From the NCBI GenBank assembly GCA_910589055.1, contig CAJURN010000001.1, positions 1 to 64,000 on the forward strand: DNA of 64,000 bases, read 5' to 3'. Shown here piece after piece: positions 16,485-24,626 of the stretch. How positions within the stretch are numbered: the first letter of the stretch is position 1; every line of letters starts with the position of its first letter. The position numbers and the translations under genes were made by a program. Below the pieces are notes generated by a model. The model was given only the letters and a program-made list of their open reading frames with translations. It had not been told where the DNA came from and did not search any database. The DNA is from an uncultured Muribaculaceae bacterium. GTDB taxonomy: Bacteria; Bacteroidota; Bacteroidia; Bacteroidales; Muribaculaceae.

Positions 16485-17708
16485 ATGAAGAAACTCTACT
16501 CCTGTGTTGGCATTATCGCCCTTGCAAGCACACTCTGCTCCGCAGCTCCTGCAACCGAGTTTTCATCCCGAGTACGCAACATTTCCACTTCAGCAGTAAG
16601 CCCGGCCGAACGCACGGAACTCCGCGCCATGTCGCGTGCAGGAGAAGGTATGGTTATCACCGACCTCGAAAATCAAGTTCAGGGCCGTTACAGTTGTGAA
16701 TATTACAGTCCCCTTATCTGGGAAGTTACAGGCGAACCCTTCGGATGGTGCATCGAACAACCCATGCTTGTCGAATCATATTACGCAGAAGAGGAAGGCG
16801 ACGTGAATATCGGCTACCTCTTCTTCCTGCAAGGTATACTTCAAGGTCATGTTGACATGGCAAACGGAACAATCTCCATTCCATCACGCAAAGTAATCAC
16901 ATATTATGAGAACGATGACGACATGGAAGGAAAACCCGTCTATTTCGTTACTGTCGATATCGAAGGCAACAAGTATGTCGCCAACTACGACCGTCCGTGG
17001 ACAGGAACATTCGAACTCCATGATGGAAAAATCACAAAAATCGCCTCCGAAGAACGCTGGGGCTTTGTGGTACAAGACAAGGCCGGCTCAGAAATAGGAT
17101 GGTTTGAAATCGCTGAACATACCACTTGGTATCGCGGACAGGGCGAGATGGAATACTACAACGACGACCTTAACGGCGACGGCGTCATTGATGCCCAGGA
17201 CAAGGAGCAAACGGTTGTCTACGCCGAAAGCGACGGAAACACAGCCACCGTGTACAATGCCTTCCGCACCGGCTGGAACAATCCTATCAAGATTGAGCTT
17301 GACAACGAAAACAAAACCGCAACCATGCGCGAACAAACTGTCAATGTCAACAACTCCACCCTGCATCTTACCGATGACTCCAATGCGACCATATTCTCCG
17401 GTATAATCCGTGACGCTACATGGGATGTCGACAAACGCGACGAGCGGGCCAACTCCGTACTCGACTTCGGTACGATGAAAGCCTACGACAAAGCCGCATT
17501 CGAAAGCCTGCGCACCTTCGGCAACGTACGTTTCTTCTTCAAAGACGACGTATCGGTTCAGACCGGAGTGGAAAATATCACAGTAAGCGACTCCGACGCT
17601 CCCGCCACCTACTACAACCTCTCCGGCGTGCGCGTAAGCAGCGACAACCTCACCCCCGGCATCTACATCCTCCGCCAAGGCAACAAGACCACCAAAGTCA
17701 TCCGTTGA
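16485..17708 (+). CDS. Secreted protein with dockerin-like calcium loop and C-terminal sorting-type tail
   Basis: 407 aa, family not recognised. A signal peptide (about 1-21) leads into a beta-rich mature protein. At about residues 226-240, D-D-L-N-G-D-G-V-I-D-A-Q-D matches an EF-hand/dockerin-type calcium loop; only one such loop is seen, whereas true dockerins have two. The last ~45 residues (Y-Y-N-L-S-G-V-R-V ... G-I-Y-I-L-R-Q-G-N-K-T-T-K-V-I) are the tail shared by three secreted proteins of the 31.8-37.5 kb locus. The gene has its own promoter and a shared terminator, so it is monocistronic. Surface or extracellular location is inferred. Confidence 0.8.
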   Translation: MKKLYSCVGIIALASTLCSAAPATEFSSRVRNISTSAVSPAERTELRAMSRAGEGMVITDLENQVQGRYSCEYYSPLIWEVTGEPFGWCIEQPMLVESYYAEEEGDVNIGYLFFLQGILQGHVDMANGTISIPSRKVITYYENDDDMEGKPVYFVTVDIEGNKYVANYDRPWTGTFELHDGKITKIASEERWGFVVQDKAGSEIGWFEIAEHTTWYRGQGEMEYYNDDLNGDGVIDAQDKEQTVVYAESDGNTATVYNAFRTGWNNPIKIELDNENKTATMREQTVNVNNSTLHLTDDSNATIFSGIIRDATWDVDKRDERANSVLDFGTMKAYDKAAFESLRTFGNVRFFFKDDVSVQTGVENITVSDSDAPATYYNLSGVRVSSDNLTPGIYILRQGNKTTKVIR

Positions 17709-17724
17709 TTTAACCTAAAAAAGA

Positions 17725-17776
17725 TTGCATCATGATGTATCATGTTTTAACATGCTGCATCATGATGCAATTTTTT
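17725..17776. terminator. Bidirectional terminator between convergent genes
   Basis: 22-bp inverted repeat (17725-17746 with 17749-17770) with two mismatches, built from CATCATGATG units, with A6 on its left and T6 on its right. It can terminate both the 16485 gene and the minus-strand alpha-galactosidase operon, whose last stop codon (17775-17777) overlaps the T-tract. Confidence 0.9.
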
Positions 17777-19331
17777 ATTTTGAGAATCGCAGCAGGCGGG
17801 TGCCGTGAGGAGGAATTTGGAGCCGCATGCGGCAGGTGAAAGGCGCCTCGTCCTTCCGGTCAATAAGGTTGCGGACCTTGTATTGGATGCCGCTGTCAAT
17901 GGCGTCGGTGAGTCCGGCGGAAAATTCATAATCAGCAGGCACATCGTTCATATTCACGACAGCCACGGCGATGTCACCATTCTCAAGGTCTTTAACCCAG
18001 AGCTGAACACCATCAAGCTCGCTTACAAATTCCGCAGCCTGCCCCATCGCATCCTGATTGATTGCAATCATTTCGGGATTAGTGAGCAGAGCCATATCCG
18101 CGGGAGCTATTTCATTACGGATGTCAAAGGTAAGAAACAGAGGCGAGCTCCACATACACCACATGGCAAATTCTGTGGCAGCCTCATCGGCATTGAGACC
18201 TTCGTAAATCTTTCCGTCCTTGACAAAATTCGTTCCGTCGAAACTTACTCCGTCAAGAAGTGCGTTGGATCCGTCGCCACGTCCATGGATTCCGGCACAC
18301 AGCATATCGGCATCATTGAAATGGTTGACACCCGTATAAGGCCAAATATCACGCATGATATACAGAGCCTGCCGAACACCAATGCCCGTGTGGCGCACAT
18401 TGGCAATGTTGTCGGCGGGATAGCCGTTCCAACCGTCGCGATGGTCGTGTGTCGCGCGCCACACGGGAGAATCCACCTCATGTGCCCACTCCCATGGTGA
18501 GTTGGTGCCCCACTCGCACATATACAGAATAATCGGACGTCCGCAGCGCTCGATAGCCTCGGCCATGCGCTTGTAGACATACTTGCCCACACGACGCTCG
18601 CGGTAGTCGCCTATGCCGATTGAATTTACGTGGCAGTAGTCATACTTGAGGAAATCAACACCCCAGTCGGCATACGCACGTGCATCCACATCCTCGTGGC
18701 CGTAGGAGCCGAACTGGACATCGCATGTATGAAGCGCCGCCGTGGAGTAAATTCCGAATTTCAAACCAAGAGAGTGCAGGAAATCGCCCACCGGCTTCAT
18801 GCCGTTGGGGAAACGGATTGAATCAGGCGCCGGATATCCGGAGGGCGGGCGCTCGGCTCCGCAATGCCAGTCGTCGTCAATACCGATATACTTGTACCCG
18901 GCATCAAGCAATCCCTTGTCGCGGATTGCAAGAGCTGTCTCACGCATCACATCCTCACTGACGCGGTTCTGCACCACATTCCAGCTCAGCCATCCCATCA
19001 TGGGAGTAGGCAACAGAAGACTGTCGCTCACCGTAAGATGAACAGGCACGGTATCCGCTCCGCCCACGATAATGTTGTAGGAATACTCTCCGGGGCGATT
19101 GATGTGTCCTTCCACAAGACGGCGCTTGCTGTTCCATACAAGCCCGTCAGGAAGGTCGGTCGCAAGCACGGTGCGGCCTTCTTCTGCCGGACGCACTTTC
19201 TGCATGTATCTCACCCCCGGACGCGAGAACGTTCTCTGAGAGCCCTTGAGCGGGCTTTCGGCAAAAGCACCCGCGCCCATGCAGAGCGCGAGTGCCAGAG
19301 TAAAGATTTCTTTTCTTTTCATAAGCAGCAT
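17775..19331 (-). CDS. GH27 alpha-galactosidase, secreted
   Basis: 518 aa. Signal peptide at about 1-24. The start may be the ATG overlapping the GH36 stop (TAATG at 19331) or the ATG three codons later (19322). The GH27 barrel spans about 108-420: G-W-L-S-W-N, I-D-D-D-W, nucleophile D231 in L-K-Y-D-Y-C, and acid/base D296 in W-R-A-T-H-D. A C-terminal beta domain follows. Retaining hydrolysis of terminal alpha-galactose is expected; some GH27 members act on alpha-GalNAc. A ~80-residue module precedes the barrel. Last gene of the 13-gene locus, translationally coupled to the GH36 gene, so the two probably attack the same substrate. Confidence 0.93.
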   Translation of the reverse strand: MLLMKRKEIFTLALALCMGAGAFAESPLKGSQRTFSRPGVRYMQKVRPAEEGRTVLATDLPDGLVWNSKRRLVEGHINRPGEYSYNIIVGGADTVPVHLTVSDSLLLPTPMMGWLSWNVVQNRVSEDVMRETALAIRDKGLLDAGYKYIGIDDDWHCGAERPPSGYPAPDSIRFPNGMKPVGDFLHSLGLKFGIYSTAALHTCDVQFGSYGHEDVDARAYADWGVDFLKYDYCHVNSIGIGDYRERRVGKYVYKRMAEAIERCGRPIILYMCEWGTNSPWEWAHEVDSPVWRATHDHRDGWNGYPADNIANVRHTGIGVRQALYIMRDIWPYTGVNHFNDADMLCAGIHGRGDGSNALLDGVSFDGTNFVKDGKIYEGLNADEAATEFAMWCMWSSPLFLTFDIRNEIAPADMALLTNPEMIAINQDAMGQAAEFVSELDGVQLWVKDLENGDIAVAVVNMNDVPADYEFSAGLTDAIDSGIQYKVRNLIDRKDEAPFTCRMRLQIPPHGTRLLRFSK

Positions 19332-21523
19332 TATTCAGCCGTCAGACGGAGCACGCGGCTCTGATAATCCGACATTTTTTCCACCGCCACATCATGCCGC
19401 ATGGGCATGTCAAGGCCATTTGCCATGAGGTAGGCGCCGGTGTAAGTTTTTCCCTCGCAAGGCAGCGGAGAGTTGTCGATACGGTTAAGCTCGGTCACAC
19501 GGTAAGTCTTGCCGGGGTCGAGTCCGGCCATCGGCACGCGTGCGTCACAATGATTGTAAAGGTAGTCGGTCTTCCACCAGAAGAAAACGCCGTCGTTCTT
19601 GTCTTCGGACACATACATCATCGACGCAAGTCCGTCGCCCTCATAAGGCGAGTGCAGGCGGTACTGGTCGCCGAGCTGCACAACAGGACGAATTTCCTTG
19701 TACTGGGCAATCGCGCGGCGGCACATTTCCTTCTCATCGTCGGTCATGTGCTTGGGCTGCATCTCCATTCCAAGGCGTCCGCTCATAGCCACGTCGATGC
19801 GGTATTTCATCGGAGTGGCGCGATGTGTGGCATGACATGGCGAAGCGCTTATGTGACTCGCCTGGGTGATTGCCGGGAAGAAATAGCTCGTGCCCCACTG
19901 CATGAACACGCGCTGCACGGGGTCGGTGTTGTCGCTTACCCAGAACTCGTCGAACCAAGGCAGCACGCCATAGTTGGCGCGGCCTCCACCGGATGCGCAA
20001 GCCTGCACGGTGACATCGGGATATTTCTCGCGTATGCGGCGGCATACGTTCTCGAATCCGCGATGATAGTTGATGTAGAGTTTGCTCTGCTCCGAAGGCT
20101 TCAGGTACTGCGAACCGTGGTTCTTGACATTCATGTTAGCATCCCACTTGATGTAGTCAATCGCCGGGTATTCGGTCATGAGGCGGTCGAACACACCGAA
20201 CACAAAATCCTGAACTTCGGGATTGCCGAGGTCAAGCACAAGCTGACCTCCGCCGCGGCCATACACCGGCTCACGGTTGGGAGCCTTGATAATCCAGTCG
20301 GGATGCTTCTCATAAAGCTCACTGCGCACGTTAGCCATCTCAGGCTCAATCCATATTCCGAATTTGATACCCTTGGCGTCGGCTGATTTCAGCAGATTTG
20401 AAATTCCGTCGGGGAGCTTCTTGCGGTCGATAGTCCAGTCGCCGAGTCCGCCCTTGTCGTCGACGCGCGGATATTTCTCGCCGAACCAACCGTCGTCAAG
20501 CACGAAAAGCTCACCGCCCATGGAGGCTATGTCGCCCATCATTTCCTCTACAACAGGCTCGTTTACGTCAAAATAAATACCTTCCCAACTGTTGAGCAGA
20601 ATCTTGCGCAGGCGGTCGCCGTGGGCGATGCGGTGCTTGCGTGCCCAACGGTGGAAATTGCGGCTTGCGCCGGATGTACCCTCATCGCTGTAAGTCAGCG
20701 CGAGAGCCGGGGTGGCAAACACCTCACCAGCCGGAAGGCTGTACGATGAATTCGCAGGGTCGATTCCTGCCGAAAGATAATGATACTTGCCCGGCTCGGT
20801 CGCTACGCTGACATCGAAGTTTCCGCTGTAACACAGCGCGGCACCGATCACGCGCCCCTGTGTTTCCGACGGCTTTCCGTCGAGCGACAGCATTACCTCG
20901 GCATGCGAGGCCTGCGAATTTCTCACGCCGTCATAGTTGCGGATCGACTTCACTCCGGGAGTGAGTTTCTCGTGGGTAAGCATGCCCTCGTTGCCCCAGG
21001 AGCCGCTCAGGCTCGACAGCCATACATCGCCGCGCTGCACGGGCAGCCATCCCGACGCGAATTGGGTGAGCACAACCGGCTTTTTCTCTTTATGCACGGT
21101 TTCGGTCCATGTCTCAATCACGTCGGCATCGTTCCACACTCGGTAGCACAGGTCAACGTTGAAAGGATACACAGGATCCTTCAGGCGTATACGTGTAACG
21201 ACAGAACCGTCCAGGGAATCGGTAGCAACCGATTCCACCCTCAGTTCGGTAGACATATTGCCGTCGGCATGCGTGGCAGCCATAGCGGGAGGAGTGGAAA
21301 ATCCCATTCCGTAGGCGGGATATGCGTCGTGTTTTTTCTCGGTTTCAAGAACAGTTTTCACATCAGCTTCCGCAAGACGCGGACCGAAATACACGAAGCG
21401 GGCCTTCTGTCCGGGTTCGGCTTCGAGAATAAGCGAAAGACCGGGTGACGTCAGATGCACCTGTGCCGGAAGTGCCATGCAACCGGCAAGAAAAAGGCCG
21501 GCGAGAAAAGTCAGTCTTTTCAT
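19331..21523 (-). CDS. GH36 alpha-galactosidase, exported
   Basis: 730 aa, the usual length for GH36. Signal with a possible lipobox (F-L-A-G-C, Cys15), so periplasmic or membrane-anchored. N-terminal beta-supersandwich about 25-300, TIM barrel about 300-640, C-terminal beta domain. Nucleophile D461 in Y-I-K-W-D-A-N and acid/base D531 in W-V-S-D-N-T-D are intact, as are L-D-D-G-W-F and C-A-S-G-G-G-R. It removes terminal alpha-1,6- or alpha-1,3-galactose in the family. The next gene, a GH27 enzyme of the same general activity, overlaps its stop. Two different alpha-galactosidases imply a substrate with more than one alpha-Gal context (inference). Confidence 0.94.
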   Translation of the reverse strand: MKRLTFLAGLFLAGCMALPAQVHLTSPGLSLILEAEPGQKARFVYFGPRLAEADVKTVLETEKKHDAYPAYGMGFSTPPAMAATHADGNMSTELRVESVATDSLDGSVVTRIRLKDPVYPFNVDLCYRVWNDADVIETWTETVHKEKKPVVLTQFASGWLPVQRGDVWLSSLSGSWGNEGMLTHEKLTPGVKSIRNYDGVRNSQASHAEVMLSLDGKPSETQGRVIGAALCYSGNFDVSVATEPGKYHYLSAGIDPANSSYSLPAGEVFATPALALTYSDEGTSGASRNFHRWARKHRIAHGDRLRKILLNSWEGIYFDVNEPVVEEMMGDIASMGGELFVLDDGWFGEKYPRVDDKGGLGDWTIDRKKLPDGISNLLKSADAKGIKFGIWIEPEMANVRSELYEKHPDWIIKAPNREPVYGRGGGQLVLDLGNPEVQDFVFGVFDRLMTEYPAIDYIKWDANMNVKNHGSQYLKPSEQSKLYINYHRGFENVCRRIREKYPDVTVQACASGGGRANYGVLPWFDEFWVSDNTDPVQRVFMQWGTSYFFPAITQASHISASPCHATHRATPMKYRIDVAMSGRLGMEMQPKHMTDDEKEMCRRAIAQYKEIRPVVQLGDQYRLHSPYEGDGLASMMYVSEDKNDGVFFWWKTDYLYNHCDARVPMAGLDPGKTYRVTELNRIDNSPLPCEGKTYTGAYLMANGLDMPMRHDVAVEKMSDYQSRVLRLTAE

Positions 21524-21594
21524 ATCTTAGCAGTTTTGGAATATAATATGATGGTATTGCAAATACATCTGAATATTACTTTTGCTTTGTTATC

Positions 21595-21698
21595 GGCGTC
21601 CTACGGACGCCATTCTTCTGGATTTGAATACCCCGCACACCTCCGGCCGATAGCCTCCGGTGTACGGGGTTACTGAAAAACCGGCGTCCTACGGACGC
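21595..21698. repeat. Composite palindromic intergenic element
   Basis: Two copies of the palindrome GGCGTCCTACGGACGC (21595-21611 and 21683-21698; 7-bp stem with TAC loop in the first) flank a larger imperfect hairpin (ACCCCGCACACC at 21630-21641 with GGTGTACGGGGT at 21659-21670). It fills the middle of the 236-bp gap between the GDPD-EEP gene and the GH36 gene. It could be a REP/BIME-like element, an RNA-stabilising structure or a partial terminator. No coding capacity is evident. Confidence 0.75.
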
Positions 21699-21759
21699 AC
21701 ATTTGCAAATCTTTTACAATAACAATAGCCGAAGTACTGCAACACCTTCACGCATAAAA

Positions 21760-23247
21760 TTATTTATTGTAACCGTAGTTGAGTATGATTTCCGATACTA
21801 CGGGCAGGTGGTCGGAAGCCGAGTAAGGTGATGCCACGCCCACTTTCGACGATTTCAGTTTGAAATTCTCAACGGGATAACCGTAGAGGTGGTCGATTTT
21901 CTTCACCGGCGCATCGGCGGGGAAAGTGTCCTCATCGCCCGACAGAGGCAGAGCAACTTCCATGAAGGCCTGCACGGCACCGTGCTCTTTCATGGCATTG
22001 AAATCTCCTCCGATGATGAAGGGAAGGCCGAAACCTTTGAGAATATCAATGGCATAACGGGCCTGCTTCTCGGATGTTTCCTTGTTGGAATAGTCGAAAT
22101 GCGTACTTGCAAACACCATGGGCATGTGGCCGTCGAGTTCGAACACACCTGCGAGCAATACACGCGGCTCAACAGCCTTGGGATTGGGCAGCTCGAAGCT
22201 CTCGACCGAACGTGCCGGGTGCTTCGAGAGAATACCGATGCCGTAATATCCGCCGCTTTCAAATTTCAGAGTCTTGCCAAAGTAACCGAACATGCCTGTT
22301 TTCTGCGCGAGTTCGTTGATATAGCTGAGACCCTTGTTGCTTCCCGCTGCACCACGGAGAGCGTTGACGTCCATCTCCTGAAGAGCAACGAAATCGGGGT
22401 CGGCAGCCTTGATTTCCTCAGCAAGGCGGTCCATCGACGCGCGTTCGCCGAAGCGGAGGTTGTATGTCATGACCTTGAGAGGATGGTCGCCGTAGGCTTT
22501 CTGCACGAGTTCCATCGCGAGTTCCGGCTCGTTGGTGGTGATAAGGTCGGCACCATGGTCGATACACCACTGGATATCAGCCTCGGAATCGACAGTCCAG
22601 ATATTCACGGGCATCCCCTGGGCATGGAGCTCGTCAATCCAGCCGGGGTTGGCACGATAGATGTTGATATGATAGTCGGAGCCTGCTCCGCCGATTTCCT
22701 TGAGCACCTTGGGGCTTACACCGTTGAGATAGAGCACGGGGCGACCCGACTGCTCCACAAGGCGGTCGAAAGCATTGCGCGAGAAGGTGATGTAGGAAGT
22801 GCGTTCGGTCAGTCCCTTGTCGGCAATCATCTTGATAATCTGAGGAACGGCCACATCCTCACGTGCGCGGTCCTTGTGAGGTTTGATTTCGAGCACAAGG
22901 TCAATTTTCAGGTCTTTTGCAACGTTAAGGAAGTCGTCAAGGCGGGGAACGGTCTCGCCGTTGTTGAGATGGCAGTTGGCAAGAGTTGCTGAATCGGCGG
23001 TCTCGATAATCACACCATCAACATCGGCATTGTGATTGACATACAGCACACCGTCGGCCGAAATCCATACGTCGAACTCGCATGCATCGGCACCTATCGA
23101 ATCGGATTTCACAAGCGAGCGGATGGAATTCTGAGCCGAACCCGGCGCACGCCAGTAGCCGCGGTGGGCAACTATTTTGGGAACACCTGCCGTAAGCACA
23201 GGCGCGAGGGCAAGCAATGCCACAAGAAAAAGAATACTACGTTTCAT
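21760..23247 (-). CDS. Secreted fusion: glycerophosphodiester phosphodiesterase + EEP (endonuclease/exonuclease/phosphatase) domain
   Basis: 495 aa. Signal peptide at 1-20. Domain 1 (about 22-250) is GDPD: catalytic H28-R29, metal ligands E57 and D59 (E-F-D), and H72. Domain 2 (about 253-490) is an exonuclease-endonuclease-phosphatase fold: M-T-Y-N-L-R-F, L-Q-E-M-D, G-G-D-F-N-A and S-D-H-L-P-V, all key motifs present. GDPD cleaves glycerophosphodiesters; EEP members include phosphodiesterases, inositol phosphatases and sphingomyelinases. Both halves look active, so the protein may cut a phosphodiester and then act on the released phosphate. Located inside the glycosidase locus, upstream of GH36/GH27. 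Substrate unknown. Confidence 0.9.
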   Translation of the reverse strand: MKRSILFLVALLALAPVLTAGVPKIVAHRGYWRAPGSAQNSIRSLVKSDSIGADACEFDVWISADGVLYVNHNADVDGVIIETADSATLANCHLNNGETVPRLDDFLNVAKDLKIDLVLEIKPHKDRAREDVAVPQIIKMIADKGLTERTSYITFSRNAFDRLVEQSGRPVLYLNGVSPKVLKEIGGAGSDYHINIYRANPGWIDELHAQGMPVNIWTVDSEADIQWCIDHGADLITTNEPELAMELVQKAYGDHPLKVMTYNLRFGERASMDRLAEEIKAADPDFVALQEMDVNALRGAAGSNKGLSYINELAQKTGMFGYFGKTLKFESGGYYGIGILSKHPARSVESFELPNPKAVEPRVLLAGVFELDGHMPMVFASTHFDYSNKETSEKQARYAIDILKGFGLPFIIGGDFNAMKEHGAVQAFMEVALPLSGDEDTFPADAPVKKIDHLYGYPVENFKLKSSKVGVASPYSASDHLPVVSEIILNYGYNK

Positions 23248-23435
23248 GATTGGTCTTAGATTGATATTCAGAGTTTGGGATTAAATCAGGGAAAAAGGGT
23301 AAAAAGGCAATTGCCTCCGGCAGGCAAGAAAATAGTATTCTCGGGCAAATCACTCAACGAACTTTTATCTTGCCTTAATTTACCTTTTTGCCTTTATAGC
23401 CTTACTGAAGTGTAGCTTGCGAAACTTCAGTAAAA

Positions 23436-24626
23436 TCAGCGTACAAGAAGTTTCAGGCTCGCACCTGCTCCGTCGGTTACGACATAGAGACCGGGGCTGC
23501 AAGAGAAAGTGCCGCTTCCGCGATGCACTGCAATTCCGGCTGCGGAGTAGACGACGGCTCCGGGAGCTGCGGGGCTGACGGTGATTTCACCGCTCCCCGC
23601 CCATGCGAAAGGGACCTTCTCGCCCGAGGTCTCCACTCCCTCCACTCCGGCGGTGGTTGTGCTCATGGTTCCGTCGGGATTGATGCGGAATTCAGTCTCC
23701 TTACCGTCAAGCCAACCTTTGTAGGCGAATGTTCCGGAATCGGAAGCATTGCGGCACTCGTCGGCAAGTGGTTCGGTAAACCATGAATACACGCCATGCC
23801 ACATCGTCTCGTCACCGGCCTTCACGCTTTGGCTGCCGATAATCTTGTGGTAGCACTTGGTGGAGGAATTGCCGATGAAAACCCAGTCGGAAGAGGGCAC
23901 CATGTGGCGGTCACCTATGCCGTCGCGGGTCATGTAGCTGGCCTGGTAACCATTGGGGGAATGTTCGATAAAAGTGCAGAAATCGGGCGCGGACGCCTTG
24001 GAGAATCGGTCAACCTCGGCCACGGGAGTCCAGCGGGAGTAAGCTCCGCCGGGAGTGAGGATTTCAGTCTCGTCGAAGAACATCGACTGCATGCCGTAGT
24101 ATCGGTCGATTTTCTGTGCAGTCTCATTCTTGTACTCATGTTTACCGGTCACATCAATACTGTTTCCGGCCACACGGTAGGTCATTGTTTCCTTGGCAAA
24201 GAGCGTTGGCTCCTGTCCTGGGATATAGAGGTCGTTTTCCACCACCACATCGAGCACGTTGCAATCTTTATAGGATGCCACTCCGGCACGGTTGATTTCC
24301 TTACCGTCGAGCATCACCTTCACGGAAGTTGTCTTGGCCGACTTCACATTGTTGTTGGTGTGGTTTCCGCCGACCCATCCGCTTGTGATGAGGAAGGGGC
24401 CGATGTTGTCGCTGCTGGTGGCGTTGAGGGTAACGCCGTTGATGCTTACCGACTTGAATGTATAAAGGTCATTTGCCATGCAGTTGGCAAATTCAATTTT
24501 CACCTCGCCCACTCCATCGACATCGTCCTTGAAGATGAGCGCTCCCTTTACAGTATTCAGGGTTGCGGCACCGGCGGCAAAGGCCGATGCAAGCAGGAGA
24601 GAGGAAAGTACAAGTGTCTTTTTCAT
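23436..24626 (-). CDS. Secreted protein of unknown function with C-terminal sorting-type tail
   Basis: 396 aa, not recognised. Signal peptide about 1-21. The body (about 22-330) is rich in beta-strand patterns and aromatic residues (Y-Y-G-M-Q-S-M-F-F-D-E-T-E, W-H-G-V-Y-S-W-F), which suggests a jelly-roll or sugar-binding/cleaving fold, but no catalytic motif can be named. The last ~55 residues (G-S-G-E-I-T-V-S ... S-P-G-L-Y-V-V-T-D-G-A-G-A-S-L-K-L-L-V-R) closely match the tail of the DUF4855 protein at 26737-28074. Its start overlaps the stop of the upstream DUF4855 gene by 4 bp (ATGA), so the two are translationally coupled. Confidence 0.82.
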   Translation of the reverse strand: MKKTLVLSSLLLASAFAAGAATLNTVKGALIFKDDVDGVGEVKIEFANCMANDLYTFKSVSINGVTLNATSSDNIGPFLITSGWVGGNHTNNNVKSAKTTSVKVMLDGKEINRAGVASYKDCNVLDVVVENDLYIPGQEPTLFAKETMTYRVAGNSIDVTGKHEYKNETAQKIDRYYGMQSMFFDETEILTPGGAYSRWTPVAEVDRFSKASAPDFCTFIEHSPNGYQASYMTRDGIGDRHMVPSSDWVFIGNSSTKCYHKIIGSQSVKAGDETMWHGVYSWFTEPLADECRNASDSGTFAYKGWLDGKETEFRINPDGTMSTTTAGVEGVETSGEKVPFAWAGSGEITVSPAAPGAVVYSAAGIAVHRGSGTFSCSPGLYVVTDGAGASLKLLVR

